This document shows, one piece after another, positions 46,651-57,786 of a stretch of 64,000 nt of DNA (position 1 is its first letter; every line of letters begins with the position of its first letter). The notes beneath the pieces are model-generated. The model saw only the letters and a program-made list of their open reading frames with translations, ran no database searches and had not been told where the DNA came from. The position numbers were made by a program, and so were the translations under genes. This DNA is from Rapana venosa. Taxonomy: Eukaryota; Mollusca; Gastropoda; Neogastropoda; Muricidae. The DNA is taken from NCBI GenBank assembly GCA_028751875.1, contig CM054159.1:2780194-2844193 (forward strand), written 5' to 3'.

Positions 46651-47432
46651 CTGAAAGAATGTAGTAGAAATCTGACTGTGGCTTGACTGGTACGTCAAGT
46701 CTTGCACAGCATGGGTGACTTGACTGCTGTTGTCTTCTACAGGATACTTTTCTCTGCTACAGTCTTTCAAAACGTAGTTTTCTGTGGTGAATTTTTGTGT
46801 GGTGAAATTTTCCTTTGTGAAATTTCCTGTGGAGAAGTTTTCTGTGGTGAAGTTTGCGTGATGAAGTTTTCTGTTGTGAAGATTACCATGAGGTTTTCTG
46901 TGCTAAAGTTTATGTGAAAAATTTTTCTGTGGTGAAAATTTTCTTGAAGTTTTCTTTAGTGAAGTTTTCTGTAGTGAAGTTTTTCTGTGGTGAAGTTTTC
47001 TGTGGATAAGTGTTTTGTGGTGAAGTTTTCTTTGGTGAAAATTTCCATGGTGAACTTTTCTGTGAAGTTTTCTGTGGAGAAGTTTTCTGTGATGAAGTTT
47101 ACTTCAAGTTTTTCTGTGGAGAAGATTTCCGTGACGTTTTCTGTGGTGAATTTTTCTGTGGTGAAGTTTTCGGTAGAGTCATTTTCCATGGTGTTTTTGT
47201 GGTGTAGTTTTCTGTAGGTTTCCCTGGTGCTGTCTTCCATGGTGTTGATTTTCCGTCATGTCATTTTCTGCAGTGTTTTCTGTGGAGTCATTTTCTATGG
47301 TGTAGATTTCTGCAACGTAGTATTCAGCGTAGCATTCTGTGGTGTAGTTTTCTGTGATGATGTTTTCTGTGGTGTAGCCTTTCATACCATCACTGAACCA
47401 GCTAGTGTAGTCTTCCATGGCATAAGTGGAGC
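46651..47432 (-). pseudogene. Exon A-like module 13
   Basis: Good acceptor and donor. The head frame (G-S-T-Y-A-M-E-D-Y-T-S-W) runs 79 codons from M-E-D-Y and stops at H-H-G-K. The T-E-N-F frame then runs 94 codons (46956-47240). The 3' V-E-D-N-S-S-Q end is intact. At least one net frame change lies between the parts. Confidence 0.43.
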
Positions 47433-47820
47433 CTGGAATAGAAAAAAAAGCAGTGACTAATTAATTAACATGTTCAGTGTTAATTCAAATTAATCAGATT
47501 TTTATGGCATGAAATAGCACGGTATTGTGCCTGAGCAATGCTATATACAGCCCAAGGAGAGAGGCAGAGAGAGAAAGAGAGACAAAGAGAGAAACTGATG
47601 GGGAAAAAAATTAGAAGGGAGAGAGAATGACAAACACACAGGGTGAAACAAAGATTTACATTGTGCTTATGGTCTAACAACTAGCCTTACAACCCACCAC
47701 TCTCAATCATCCCACGTTACAAAGTAGGATCAGTGAGACAGTGAAAATTCTTGAGAACTCCCAGAATGATAAGCTGAGGAACACCCAACAGCAGGAACAG
47801 CAGACACACACTCCTCTTAC

Positions 47821-47905
47821 CTTTCTGTGTGCTTCCACTTGCTCGTGCCGCATCCTCAGGCATTGAAGTACCTAGGACGGGAACAGCCTCCATGATAGAT
47901 TGATT
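47821..47905 (-). CDS. Exon B copy 21, next to fused exon A
   Basis: 85 bp, start N-Q-S-I-M. Intact donor. Upstream it joins the minisatellite of the SINE-interrupted exon A at 47920-48715. Confidence 0.42.
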
Positions 47906-47919
47906 CTGCATAAAAAAGT

Positions 47920-48715
47920 GGTGAAGTTTTCCATCGTAAAATTTCCTGTGGAGAAGTTTTCTATGGTGAAGTTTCCGTGAAGAAGTTTTCTGTTGTGAAG
48001 ATTACCATGAAGTTTTCTGCGGTCAACTCGTGATCCAGAGGTCGCGGGTTCGATCCCCGCTCGGCTCGGTGTTGTGTCCTTGGGAAAGACACTTTACTCC
48101 TATTTTCCTTACTCCACCCAGGTGTACAAGTGGGTACCAGCTCTGCTGGGGAAGTATCTGGCGAAAGACTAGCATCCTGTCACAGGGGTGGTAAAAAACC
48201 ATCAGTTCGCTTAACGCTACAGAAACCGGGATAAGCTCCAGCTCAATGGGCCTTCTGGCTCGAAAGAACATACTTTCTGTGGTAAAGTTTATGTGAAGAA
48301 GTTTTCTGTGGAGAAGATTTGCTTGAAGTTTTCTTTGGTGAAGTTTTCTGTGGTGAAGTTTTCCATGGTGAAGTTTTCTGTGGAGAAGTGTTTTGTGGAG
48401 AAGATTTCTGTGATGAAGTTTCCGTGAAGAAGTTTTCTGTGGTGAAGATTTCCGTGACAATTTCTCCGTTATGTTATTTTCCATGGTGTTTTTTGTGGGT
48501 AGTTTTCCATAGGTTTCCCTGGTGCTTTCTTCCGTTGTGTTGATTTTCCATCATGTCGTTTTCTGAAGTGTTTTCTGTGAAGTCATTTTCCATGGTGTAG
48601 AATTCTGCAACGTAGTATTCAGTGGTGTAGTTTTTTGTGATGATGTTTTCTGTGGTATAGCCTTTCATACCATCATTGAACCAACTGGTGTAGTCTTCCA
48701 TGCCATAAGTGGAGC
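47920..48715 (-). pseudogene. Exon A-like module 14, SINE-interrupted
   Basis: Fused-type module whose minisatellite is split by a SINE fragment at 48018-48275. The exon head (48474-48701) is conserved and stops at H-H-G-K as in several ordinary copies. Confidence 0.42.
48018..48275 (+). mobile_element. SINE fragment with conserved central domain
   Basis: Begins inside a tRNA-like region (box B GGGTTCGATCCCC, no box A). It continues with TTGTGTCCTTGGGAAAGACA, ACTCCACCCAGGTGTA and GGGTACC words that are shared among several marine invertebrate SINEs, and ends in GGCTCGAAAGAACATA. Inserted into the minisatellite of exon A module 14. TTTCTG occurs at both junctions as a possible target duplication. 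Confidence 0.7.
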
Positions 48716-49219
48716 CTGGAATAGAAAAAAAGCAGTGCCTAATTAATTAATATGTTCAGTGTTCATTCATATTAATCAGATTTTTATGGCATGAAATAGC
48801 ATGGTATTGTGCCTGCGCCATGCTTTATACTGCCTAAGGATTGAGGCAAAGAGTAAGTAAGAGAGAGACAAAAACAAGAGCAAGAGAGACAGAAAGAGAC
48901 AAAGAGAGACAGTGAGTTGAAGAAGGGAGGGAGGGAGAGAGAATGACAAACACAAAGGGAGAGACAAAGACTTACATTGTGCTTATGGTCTAACCACTAG
49001 ACCTAAAAAGATAAGGAGGAAGAGAGAATGACAAACACACAGGGAGTGACAAAGACTTACAGTGTACTAATGGTCTAACCACTAAACCTACAACCCACCC
49101 CTCTTAATCCCCCCACGTTACAAAGTATGATTAGTCAGAGAGTGCAAATTCTTTAGAACTCCCAGAATGTTAAGCTGAGGTACACCCAACAGCAGCAACA
49201 ACAGACATACTCCTTTTAC

Positions 49220-49303
49220 TTTGTGTGTGCTTCCACTTGCTTGTGCCGCATCCTCAGGCATTGAAGTACCTAGGACGGGAACAGCCTCCATCATAGCTTG
49301 ATT
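49220..49303 (-). pseudogene. Exon B copy 22, 1-bp deletion near donor
   Basis: 84 bp. A base is missing in the last codons (S-T-H-K in place of S-T-Q-K) and the donor reads GTAAAAGG. Confidence 0.42.
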
Positions 49304-50065
49304 CTGCACAAAAAAGTGTAATTTTAAATTACGTATGTGCACGCACGCACGCACACACATGCACACTCAATCACACACACAAGCACAGACAGGGGGAACA
49401 GACAAGCCTGGTGGTTAGCGCATTGTGCATTGCCTTTATGATCTGGTGACAGGGGTTCGAATCCCAGACAAGGGGTTTTTTCCTTGTTCTTGTGGCAATA
49501 TACTCTCCTCAAAGAGTGCAGCCCAAATATCCAGGAAAAAATCTCCAGTCACTGAACGTAGCATACGATACAAGACCAAAGCAGACAAGACCAGACCAGA
49601 TGAGATGACTATATAAAATGAATGAGGCAAGACATGACAATTAAAAGGAAAGACAGAAAAAAAAATACTAGAGTCCTGTAGTTCCTTTCTTTACCTGCAA
49701 AGAATTTAGTAGAAATGTGACTGTGGCTTACGCCATGCTATACACTGCCGAAGGGGAGAGGCAAAGAGAGAGTAAGAGAGAGACAGAGAGAAGAGCAAGA
49801 GAGACAGAAAGAGACAAAGAGAGAAACTGAGGGAAAAAAAGATAGGGAGGGAGAGAGAATGACAAACACACAGGGTGAAACAAAGACTTACATTGTGCGT
49901 ATGGTCTAACAACTAGTCCAACAACCCACCCCTCTCAATCCCCCCACGTTACAAAGTATGATCAGTGAGATAGTGCACATTCACGCTCACTCAAATGAAT
50001 GAGGCAAGACATGATAAGCTGAGGAACACCCAACAGCAGCAACAACAGACACACACTCCTCTTAC

Positions 50066-50150
50066 CTTTCTGTGTGCTTCCACTTGCTCGTGCCGCATCC
50101 TCAGGCACTGAAGTACCTAGGACGGGAACAGCCTCCATGACAGCTTGATT
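50066..50150 (-). CDS. Exon B copy 23
   Basis: 85 bp with V-P-E-D in place of M-P-E-D. Both splice sites are intact. It belongs to the nearly identical pair of 1,694-bp units. Confidence 0.5.
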
Positions 50151-50250
50151 CTGCACAAAAAAGTCACATTTGAAATTACGTATGTGCACACACGCACGCA
50201 CACACATGCACGCTCACGCACACCCACAAGCACTAACAGGGGAAACAGAC

Positions 50251-50325
50251 AAGCCTGGTGGTTAGTGCATTGTGCATTGCCCTCATGATCTGGTGACAGG
50301 GGTTCGAATCCCAGCCAAGGGGAGT
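50251..50325 (+). repeat. tRNA-like SINE head, one per intron
   Basis: Box A-like AAGCCTGGTGGTTAGTGC and a perfect box B GGTTCGAATCC, about 40 bases apart, on the strand opposite to the putative exons. The acceptor stem cannot be paired, so this is a tRNA-derived SINE head and not a tRNA gene. The body continues with a conserved TTCTTGTGGCAACTTGC segment and short ACCAG repeats. Other copies have box B near 631, 2311, 3983, 16723, 18406, 26748, 27593, 34430, 38333, 42021, 45586, 46418, 49455, 51989, 53690, 54596, 56192, 57087, 59767, 61725 and 63860. It travels with the tandem unit and so is not a set of independent insertions. Confidence 0.7.
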
Positions 50326-50543
50326 TTTCTTTGTTCTTGTGGCAACTTGCTCTCCTCAAAGAGTGCAGCCCAAATATCCAGTAGAAATATCTGCTGTCAC
50401 TGAATGTAGCATACGAGACAAGACCAAAGCAGACCAGAGCAGACCAGATGAGATGACTAGGTAAATTGAATGAGGCAAGACATGACAATTAAAAGGAAAG
50501 ACAGAAAAAAAATATAATAGAGTCCTGTAGTTCCTTTCTTTAC

Positions 50544-51249
50544 CTGAAAGAATGTAGTAGAAATCTGACTGTGGCTTGACTGGTACGTCAAGTCTTGCAC
50601 AGGATGGGTGACTTGACTGCTGTTGTCTTCTACAGGATACTTTTTTCTGCTACAGTCTTTCAAGACGTAGTTTTCTGTGGTGAATGTTTGTGTGGTGAAG
50701 TTTTCCTTTGTGAAATTTCCTGTGGAGAAGTTTTCTGTAGTGAAGTTTCCGTGAAGAAGTTTTTCTGTGGTGAAGATTTCCTCAGAAGTTTTCTTTGGTG
50801 AAGCTTTCTGTGGTGAATTTTTTCTGTGGTGAAGTTTTCTGTGGTGAAGTTTTCTGTGGAGAAGTGTTTTGTGGTGAATTTTTTCTGTGGTGAAGTTTTC
50901 CATGGTGTAGTTTTTTGTGAAGTTTTCTGTGGAGAAGTTTTCTGTGATGAAGTTTCCTTGAAGAAGTTTTTCTGTGGTGAAGTTTTCCCGTAGTGTCATT
51001 TTCCATGGTGTTTTTTGTGGGTAGTTTTCCGTAGGTTTCCCTGGTGCTGTCTTCCGTGGTGTTGATTTTCTGTCATGTCATTTTCTGCAGTGTTTTCTGT
51101 GGAGTCATTTTCCATGGTGTAGTAATCTGCAACGTAGTATTTAGCGTAGTATTCTGTGGTGTAGTTTTCTGTGATGATGTTTTCTGTGGTGTAGCCTTTC
51201 ATATCATCACTGAACCAACTGGTGTAGTGTTCCGTGCCATGAGAGGAGC
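50544..51249 (-). CDS. Exon A reference copy (module 15)
   Basis: Acceptor TTTTTCTATTCCAG, then GC-TCC in phase 1. Domain order on the minus strand: head with D-Y/H-Y-T-S-W-F-S-D; Tyr-rich T-T-E-N-Y and A-K-Y-Y-V-A-D-Y-Y segment; N-D-S-T-E-N-T-A-E-N-D; H/Q-rich link; then (T-T-E-N-F)n; then C-S-R-K-K-Y-P-V-E-D-N-S-S-Q and I-S-T-T-F-F-Q at the donor. The head frame stops at H-H-G-K (50996), and an overlapping frame (from 50999) is open to the donor. A +1/-1 change within GTTTTTTGTGGGTAG, also seen at 4797, 19225 and 52715, separates them. Sequons N-F-T, N-Y-T and N-F-S recur. No known family recognised. Confidence 0.45.
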
Positions 51250-51758
51250 CTGGAATAGAAAAAAAAAGCAGTGCCTAATTAATTTAACATGTTCAGTGTT
51301 AATTCAAATTAATCATATTTTTATGGCATGAAATAGCATGGTATTGTCCCTGCGCCATGCTATATACTGCCTAAGGCGATAAGCAAAGAGAGAGTAAGAG
51401 AGAGAAGCAGACAAGAGCTAGAGAGACAGAAAGAGACAAAGAGAGACAGTGAGTTGAAGAAGGGCGGGAGGGAGAGAGAATGACAAACACAAAGGGAGAG
51501 ACAAAGGCTTACATTGTGCTTATGACCTAGCCCTAGACCTAAAAAAGATATGGAGGAAGAGAGAATGACAAACACACTCGGAGTGACAAAGACTTACAGT
51601 GTACTAATGGTCTAACCACTACACCTACAACCCACCCCTCTCAATCCCCCCAGGTTACGAAGTATGATTAGTCAGAGAGTGCAAATTCTTTAGAACTCCC
51701 AGAATGTTAAGCTGAGGAACACCCAACAGCAGCAACAGCAGACACACACTCCTCTTAC

Positions 51759-51843
51759 CTTTCTGTGTGCTTCCACTTGCTCGTGCCGCATCCTCAGGCA
51801 TTGAAGTACCTAGGACGGGAACAGCCTCCATGATAGCTTGATT
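51759..51843 (-). CDS. Exon B copy 24 (reference copy)
   Basis: Best example of exon B. On the minus strand TTTTTTGTGCAG precedes AAT-CAA-GCT and AAAG/GTAAGAGG ends it. The 85 bases give 28 codons plus one base, so the exon runs phase 0 to 1. The leftover G plus the GC that opens exon A makes a Gly codon, and exon A ends on a complete CAG codon, which restores phase 0 for the next B. No domain is recognised in the 28 residues. If splicing does not occur, the frame reads on into K-R-S-V-C and a run of Leu before a stop. Confidence 0.52.
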
Positions 51844-52237
51844 CTGCACAAAAAAGTCACATTTGAAATTACGCATGTGCACGCACGCACGCACACACAC
51901 ATGCACGCTTACTCACACACTCAAGCACAGACAGGGGGAACAGAAGAGTTGGTGGTTAGAGCATTGTGTATTGCCCTCATGATCTGCTAACAGGGGATCG
52001 AATCCCAGTCAAGGGGATTTTTCCTTCTTCTTGTGGCAACTTGCTCTCCTCAAAGAGTGCAGCCCAAATATCCAGTAGAAATATCTGCTGTCACTGAATG
52101 TAGCATACGAGACAAGACCAAAGCAGACCAGAGCAGACCAGATGAGATGACTAGGAAAATTGAATGAGGCAAGACATGACAATTAAAAGGAAAGACAGAA
52201 AAAAAATATAATAGAGTCCTGTAGTTCCTTTCTTTAC

Positions 52238-52943
52238 CTGAAAGAATGTAGTAGAAATCTGACTGTGGCTTGACTGGTACGTCAAGTCTTGCACAGGATG
52301 GGTGACTTGACTGCTGTTGTCTTCTACAGGATACTTTTTTCTGCTACAGTCTTTCAAGACGTAGTTTTCTGTGGTGAATGTTTGTGTGGTGAAGTTTTCC
52401 TTTGTGAAATTTCCTGTGGAGAAGTTTTCTGTAGTGAAGTTTCCGTGAAGAAGTTTTTCTGTGGTGAAGATTTCCTCAGAAGTTTTCTTTGGTGAAGCTT
52501 TCTGTGGTGAATTTTTTCTGTGGTGAAGTTTTCTGTGGTGAAGTTTTCTGTGGAGAAGTGTTTTGTGGTGAATTGTTTCTGTGGTGAAGTTTTCCATGGT
52601 GTAGTTTTTTGTGAAGTTTTCTGTGGAGAAGTTTTCTGTGATGAAGTTTCCTTGAAGAAGTTTTTCTGTGGTGAAGTTTTCCCGTAGTGTCATTTTCCAT
52701 GGTGTTTTTTGTGGGTAGTTTTCCGTAGGTTTCCCTGGTGCTGTCTTCCTTGGTGTTGATTTTCTGTCATGTCATTTTCTGCAGTGTTTTCTGTGGAGTC
52801 ATTTTCCATGGTGTAGTAATCTGCAACGTAGTATTTAGCGTAGTATTCTGTGGTGTAGTTTTCTGTGATGATGTTTTCTGTGGTGTAGCCTTTCATATCA
52901 TCACTGAACCAACTGGTGTAGTGTTCCGTGCCATGAGAGGAGC
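52238..52943 (-). CDS. Exon A module 16
   Basis: Almost identical to module 15, 1,694 bp away, including the same frame change. A few substitutions (for example T-E-T-I for T-E-K-I) distinguish it. Confidence 0.45.
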
Positions 52944-53452
52944 CTGGAATAGAAAAAAAAAGCAGTGCCTAATTAATTAACATGTTCAGTGTTAATTCAA
53001 ATTAATCATATTTTTATGGCATGAAATAGCATGGTATTGTCCCTGCGCCATGCTATATACTGCCTAAGGCGATAAGCAAAGAGAGAGTAAGAGAGAGACA
53101 GAGACAAGAGCAATAGAGACAGAAAGAGTCAAAGAGAGACAGTGAAGGGGAAGAAGGGCGGGAGGGAGAGAGAATGACAAACACAAAGGGAGAGACAAAG
53201 GCTTACATTGTGCTTATGACCTAGCCCTAGACCTAAAAAAGATATGGAGGAAGAGAGAATGACAAACACACTCGGAGTGACAAAGACTTACAGTGTACTA
53301 ATGGTCTAACCACTACACCTACAACCCACCCCTCTCAATCCCCCCAGGTTACGAAGTATGATTAGTCAGAGAGTGCAAATTCTTTAGAACTCCCAGAATG
53401 TTAAGCTGAGGAACACCCAACAGCAGCAACAGCAGACACACACTCCTCTTAC

Positions 53453-53537
53453 CTTTCTGTGTGCTTCCACTTGCTCGTGCCGCATCCTCAGGCATTGAAG
53501 TACCTAGGACGGGAACAGCCTCCATGATAGCTTGATT
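53453..53537 (-). CDS. Exon B copy 25
   Basis: Identical to copy 24 across the exon and for hundreds of bases around it, at exactly 1,694 bp distance. Confidence 0.52.
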
Positions 53538-53997
53538 CTGCACAAAAAAGTCACATTTGAAATTACGCATGTGCACGCACGCACGCACACACACATGCAC
53601 GCTTACTCACACACTCAAGCACAGACAGGGGGAACAGAAGAGTTGGTGGTTAGAGCATTGTGTATTGCCCTCATGATCTGCTAACAGGGGATCGAATCCC
53701 AGTCAAGGGGATTTTTCCTTCTTCTTGTGGCAACTTGCTCTCCTCAAAGAGTGCAGCCCAAATATCCAGCAAAAAAATCTGCAGTCACTGAATGTAGCAT
53801 ACGAGACAAGACCAAACCAGACCAAACTAAACCAGAGGAGATGAGAAGGTAAAATGAATGAGGCAAGACATGACAATTAAAAGGAAAGACTGGGAAAAAA
53901 AAATCTAATACAGTCCTTTAGTTCCTTTCTTTACCTGAAAGAATTCAGTAGAAATGTGACTGTGGCTTGCACCATGCTATATACTGCCCATGGAGAG

Positions 53998-54004
<7 letters not shown>

Positions 54005-54090
<86 letters not shown>
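54005..54090. repeat. (GA)n tract
   Basis: Nearly uninterrupted GA dinucleotides. It is an expansion of the purine-rich tract that each unit carries between exon B and exon A (pyrimidine-rich on the putative sense strand). Confidence 0.95.
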
Positions 54091-54091
<1 letters not shown>

Positions 54092-54361
54092 AGAGACAGA
54101 CAGAGACAAAAGCAGGAGAGACAGAAAGAGAGAAACTGAGGGGAAAAAAGATAGGGAGGGAGAAAGAATGACAAAAACACAGGGAGAATCAAAGACTTAC
54201 ATTGTGCTTATGGTCTAACCATTAAACCTACAGCCCCCATCCCCCTTCCGCATCCCCCCACTTTACAAAGTATGATCAGTATGACAGTGCAAAATCTTGA
54301 GAATTCCCAGAATGTTAAGCTGAGGTACACCCAACAACAACAACAGACATACACCTCTTAC

Positions 54362-54446
54362 ATTTCTGTGTGCTTCCACTTGCTTGTGCCCCATCCTCAG
54401 GCATTGAAGTACCTAGTGCGGGAACAGCCTCCATGATAGCTTGATT
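54362..54446 (-). CDS. Exon B copy 26
   Basis: 85 bp, donor AAAT/GTAAGAGG. Substitutions give V-P-A-L-G and E-D-G-A-Q. Confidence 0.43.
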
Positions 54447-54830
54447 CTGCACAAAAAAGTGAAATTTAAAATTAAGTGTGTGCACGCATGCACACACACG
54501 CGCACGCTTACTCACACACACAAGCACAGACAGGGGGAACACAATAGCCTGGTGGTTAGAGCATTGTGTATTGACCTCATGATCTGGTGACAGTGGTTCA
54601 AATCCCAGTCAAGGGGAGTTTTCATTCTTGTGGCAAGTTTATCTCCTCAAAAAGTGCAGGTCAAATATTAGGTATAAAATCTGTAGTCACTGAACGTGGC
54701 ATATGAGACAAGACCAAACCAGACCAGACCAGATGAGTTGAGAAGGAAAAAGGAATGAGGCAAGACACAAGAATTAAAAGGAAAGGCAGAAAAAAAATAT
54801 GTAATTGTGTCCTGTAGTTCCCTTCTTTAC

Positions 54831-55533
54831 CTGAAAGAATGTAGTAGAAATCTGACTGTGCTTGACTGGTACATCAAGTCTTGCACAGCATGGGTGACTT
54901 GACTGCTGTTGTCTTCTACAGGATACTTTTCTCTGCTACAGTCTTTCAAGACATAGTTTTCTGTGGTGAATTTTTGTGTGGTGATGTTTTTCTTTGTGAC
55001 CTTTCTTGTGGTGAAGTTTTTTTTTGTGTGTGAAGTTTCCGTGAAGAGTTTTCTGTGGTGAAGATTTCTTTGAAGTTTTCTTTGGTGAAGCTTTCTGTGG
55101 TGAAGTTTTTCTGTGGTGAAGTTTTCTGTGGAGAAGTGTTTTGTGGTGAAGTTTTTCTGTGGTGAAGTTTTCCATGGTGTAGTTTTTTGTGAAGTTTTCT
55201 GTGGAGAAGTTTCCGTAAAGAAGTTTTTCTGTGGTGAAGTTTCCTTGAAGTTTTTCTGTGGTAAAGTTTTCTTGTAGTGTCATTTTCCATGGTGTTTTTT
55301 GTGGATAGTTTTCCATAGGTTTCCCTGGTGCTGTCTTCCGTGGTGTTGATTTTCCGTCCTGTCATTTTCTGCAGTGTTTTCTGTGGAGTCATTTTCCATG
55401 GTGTAGAATTCTGCAACGTAGTATTCAGCGTAGTTTTCTGTGGTGTAGTTTTCTGTGATGATGTTTTCTGTGGTGTAGCCTTTCATACCATCACTGAACC
55501 AACTGGTGTAGTCTTCCATGCCATAAGAGGAGC
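54831..55533 (-). pseudogene. Exon A-like module 17
   Basis: The head frame stops at H-H-G-K (55280). Frames of 126 and 156 codons cover the minisatellite. A T-run in TTTTTTTTTGTG near 55018 may be a local error. 3' end and donor intact. Confidence 0.42.
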
Positions 55534-55956
55534 CTGAAATAGAAAAAAAAACAGTACCTAATTAATTAACATGTTTAGTGTTAATTCAAATTAATCAGAT
55601 TTTTATGGCATGAAATAGCACGGTATTGTGCCTGCGCCATGCTATATACTGCCTAAGAAGAGAGGCAAAGAGAGAGAAAGAGAGAGACAGAGACAAGAGC
55701 AAGAGAGACAGAAAGAGACAAAGAGGGACATGGAAAGGGAAGAAGGGAGGGAGGGAGAGAGAATGACAAACACAAAGGGAGAGACAAAGACTTACAGTGT
55801 ACTAATGGTCTAACCACTACACCTACAACCCACCCCTCTCAATCCCCCCACGTTAGAAAGTATGATCAGTGAGACAGTGCAAATTCTTTAGAACTCTCAG
55901 AATGTTAAGCTGAGGAACACCCAACAGCAGCAACAGCAGACACACACTCCTCTTAC

Positions 55957-56041
55957 CTTTCTGTGTGCTTCCACTTGCTCGTGCCGCATCCTCAGGCATT
56001 GAAGTACCTAGGACGGGAACAGCCTCCATGATAGCTTGATT
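55957..56041 (-). CDS. Exon B copy 27
   Basis: Consensus protein and splice sites. The flanks resemble copies 24 and 25. Confidence 0.5.
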
Positions 56042-56500
56042 CTGCACAAAAAAGTCACATTTGAAATTACGCATGTGCACGCACGCACGCACACACACAT
56101 GCACGCTTACTCACACACTCAAGCACAGACAGGGGGAACAGAAGAGTTGGTGGTTAGAGCATTGTGTATTGCCCTCATGATCTGCTAACAGGGGTTCGAA
56201 TCCCAGTCAAGGGGATTTTTCCTTCTTCTTGTGGCAACTTGCTCTCCTCAAAGAGTGCAGCCCAAATATCCAGCAAAAAAATCTGCAGTCACTGAATGTA
56301 GCATACGAAACAAGACCAAACCAGACCAAACCAAACCAGAGGAGATGAGAAGGTAAAATGAATGAGGCAAGACATGACAATTAAAAGGAAAGACAGGAAA
56401 AAAAAATCTAATAGAGTCCTTTAGTTCCTTTCTTTACCTGAAAGAATTCAGTAGAAATGTGACTGTGGCTTGCGCCATGCTATATACTGCCCATGGAGAG

Positions 56501-56504
<4 letters not shown>

Positions 56505-56584
<80 letters not shown>
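56505..56584. repeat. (GA)n followed by (ACAG)n
   Basis: Same position in the unit as the tract at 54005, with a run of five to six ACAG tetranucleotides at the end. Confidence 0.95.
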
Positions 56585-56585
<1 letters not shown>

Positions 56586-56842
56586 GACAAAAGCAGGAGA
56601 GACAGAAAGAGAGAAACTGAGGGGAAAAAAGATAGGGAGGGAGAAAGAATGACAAAAACACAGGGAGAATCAAAGACTTACATTGTGCTTATGGTCTAAC
56701 CATTAAACCTACACCCCCCACCCCCCTTCCGCATCCCCCCACTTTACAAAGTATGATCAGTATGACAGTGCAAAATCTTGAGAATTCCCAGAATGTTAAG
56801 CTGAGGTACACCCAACAACAACAACAGACATACACCTCTTAC

Positions 56843-56927
56843 CTTTCTATATGCTTCCACTTGCTCGTGCCGCATCCTCACGCATTGAGGTACCTAGGAC
56901 GGGAACAGCCTCCATGATAGCTTGACT
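56843..56927 (-). CDS. Exon B copy 28
   Basis: 85 bp. The exon starts with AGT (S) in place of AAT (N). It also carries a change in the TTGAAGTACC region and an altered S-T-Q-K codon. Splice sites are kept. Confidence 0.42.
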
Positions 56928-57691
56928 CTGCACAGAAAAATAAAATTTTAAATTACATATGTCCACGCACGCACGCATGCACACACAGAAGCACGCGTAC
57001 TCACACACACAAGCACAGACAGGGAGAACAAAATAGCCTGGTGGTTAGAACATTGTGCATTGCCCTCATGATCTGGTGACAGGGGTTCGAATCCCAGCCA
57101 AGGGGATTTTTCCTTGTTCTTGTGGCAACTTGCTCTCCTCCAAAATGGCAGGTCAAATATTAGGTAGAAAATCTGTAATCACTGAATGTAGCATATCAGA
57201 CAAGACCAAACCAGACCAGACCAGATGAGATGAGAAGGCAAAAGGATTGAGGAAAGACACAATAATTAAAAGGAAAGACAGAAAAAAGATATCTAATAGA
57301 GTCCTGTAGTTCCCTTCTTTACCTGAAAGAATGTAGTAGAAATGTGACTGGTCTGCGCCATGCTATATACTGCCCAAAGAGGGAGGCAAAGAGAGAGAGA
57401 GAGTGAGAGAGAGAGAGACAGAGACAACAGCAAGAGAGACAGAAAGAGACAAAGAGAGAAACTGCAGGGAAAAAAGATAGGGAGGGAGAGAGAATGACAA
57501 ACACACAGTGAGAAACAAAGACTTATATTGTGCTTATGGTCTAGCCACTAAACCTACAACCCCCCACCCCTCCCTTTCTTAATCCCCCTAAGTTACAAAG
57601 TATGATCAGTGAGACTGTGCAAATTCTTTAGAACTCCCAGAATGTTAAGCTGAGAAAAACCCAACAACAACAACAGACATACACCTCTTAC

Positions 57692-57776
57692 CTTTCTCTG
57701 TGCTTCCACTTGCTCATGCCGAATCCTCAGGCATTGAAGTACCTAGGACGGGAACAGCCTCCATGATAACTTGATT
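57692..57776 (-). CDS. Exon B copy 29, fused to exon A
   Basis: 85 bp, start N-Q-V-I-M, E-D-S-A variant. An open frame crosses from the minisatellite (N-F-T-T-F-F-V-Q-N-Q) into B. Confidence 0.43.
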
Positions 57777-57786
57777 CTGCACAAAA

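Noticed and set aside
50251..50325. Functional tRNA genes in each unit
   Set aside because: Box A and box B are good but the acceptor stem does not pair and the anticodon arm is not convincing. Better explained as a SINE head.
50595..50801. Plus-strand frames of the V-K-F-S-V and C-G-E-V-F type
   Set aside because: They are the opposite strand of the stop-poor minisatellite. They have no splice sites or conserved ends, and the minus strand has both.
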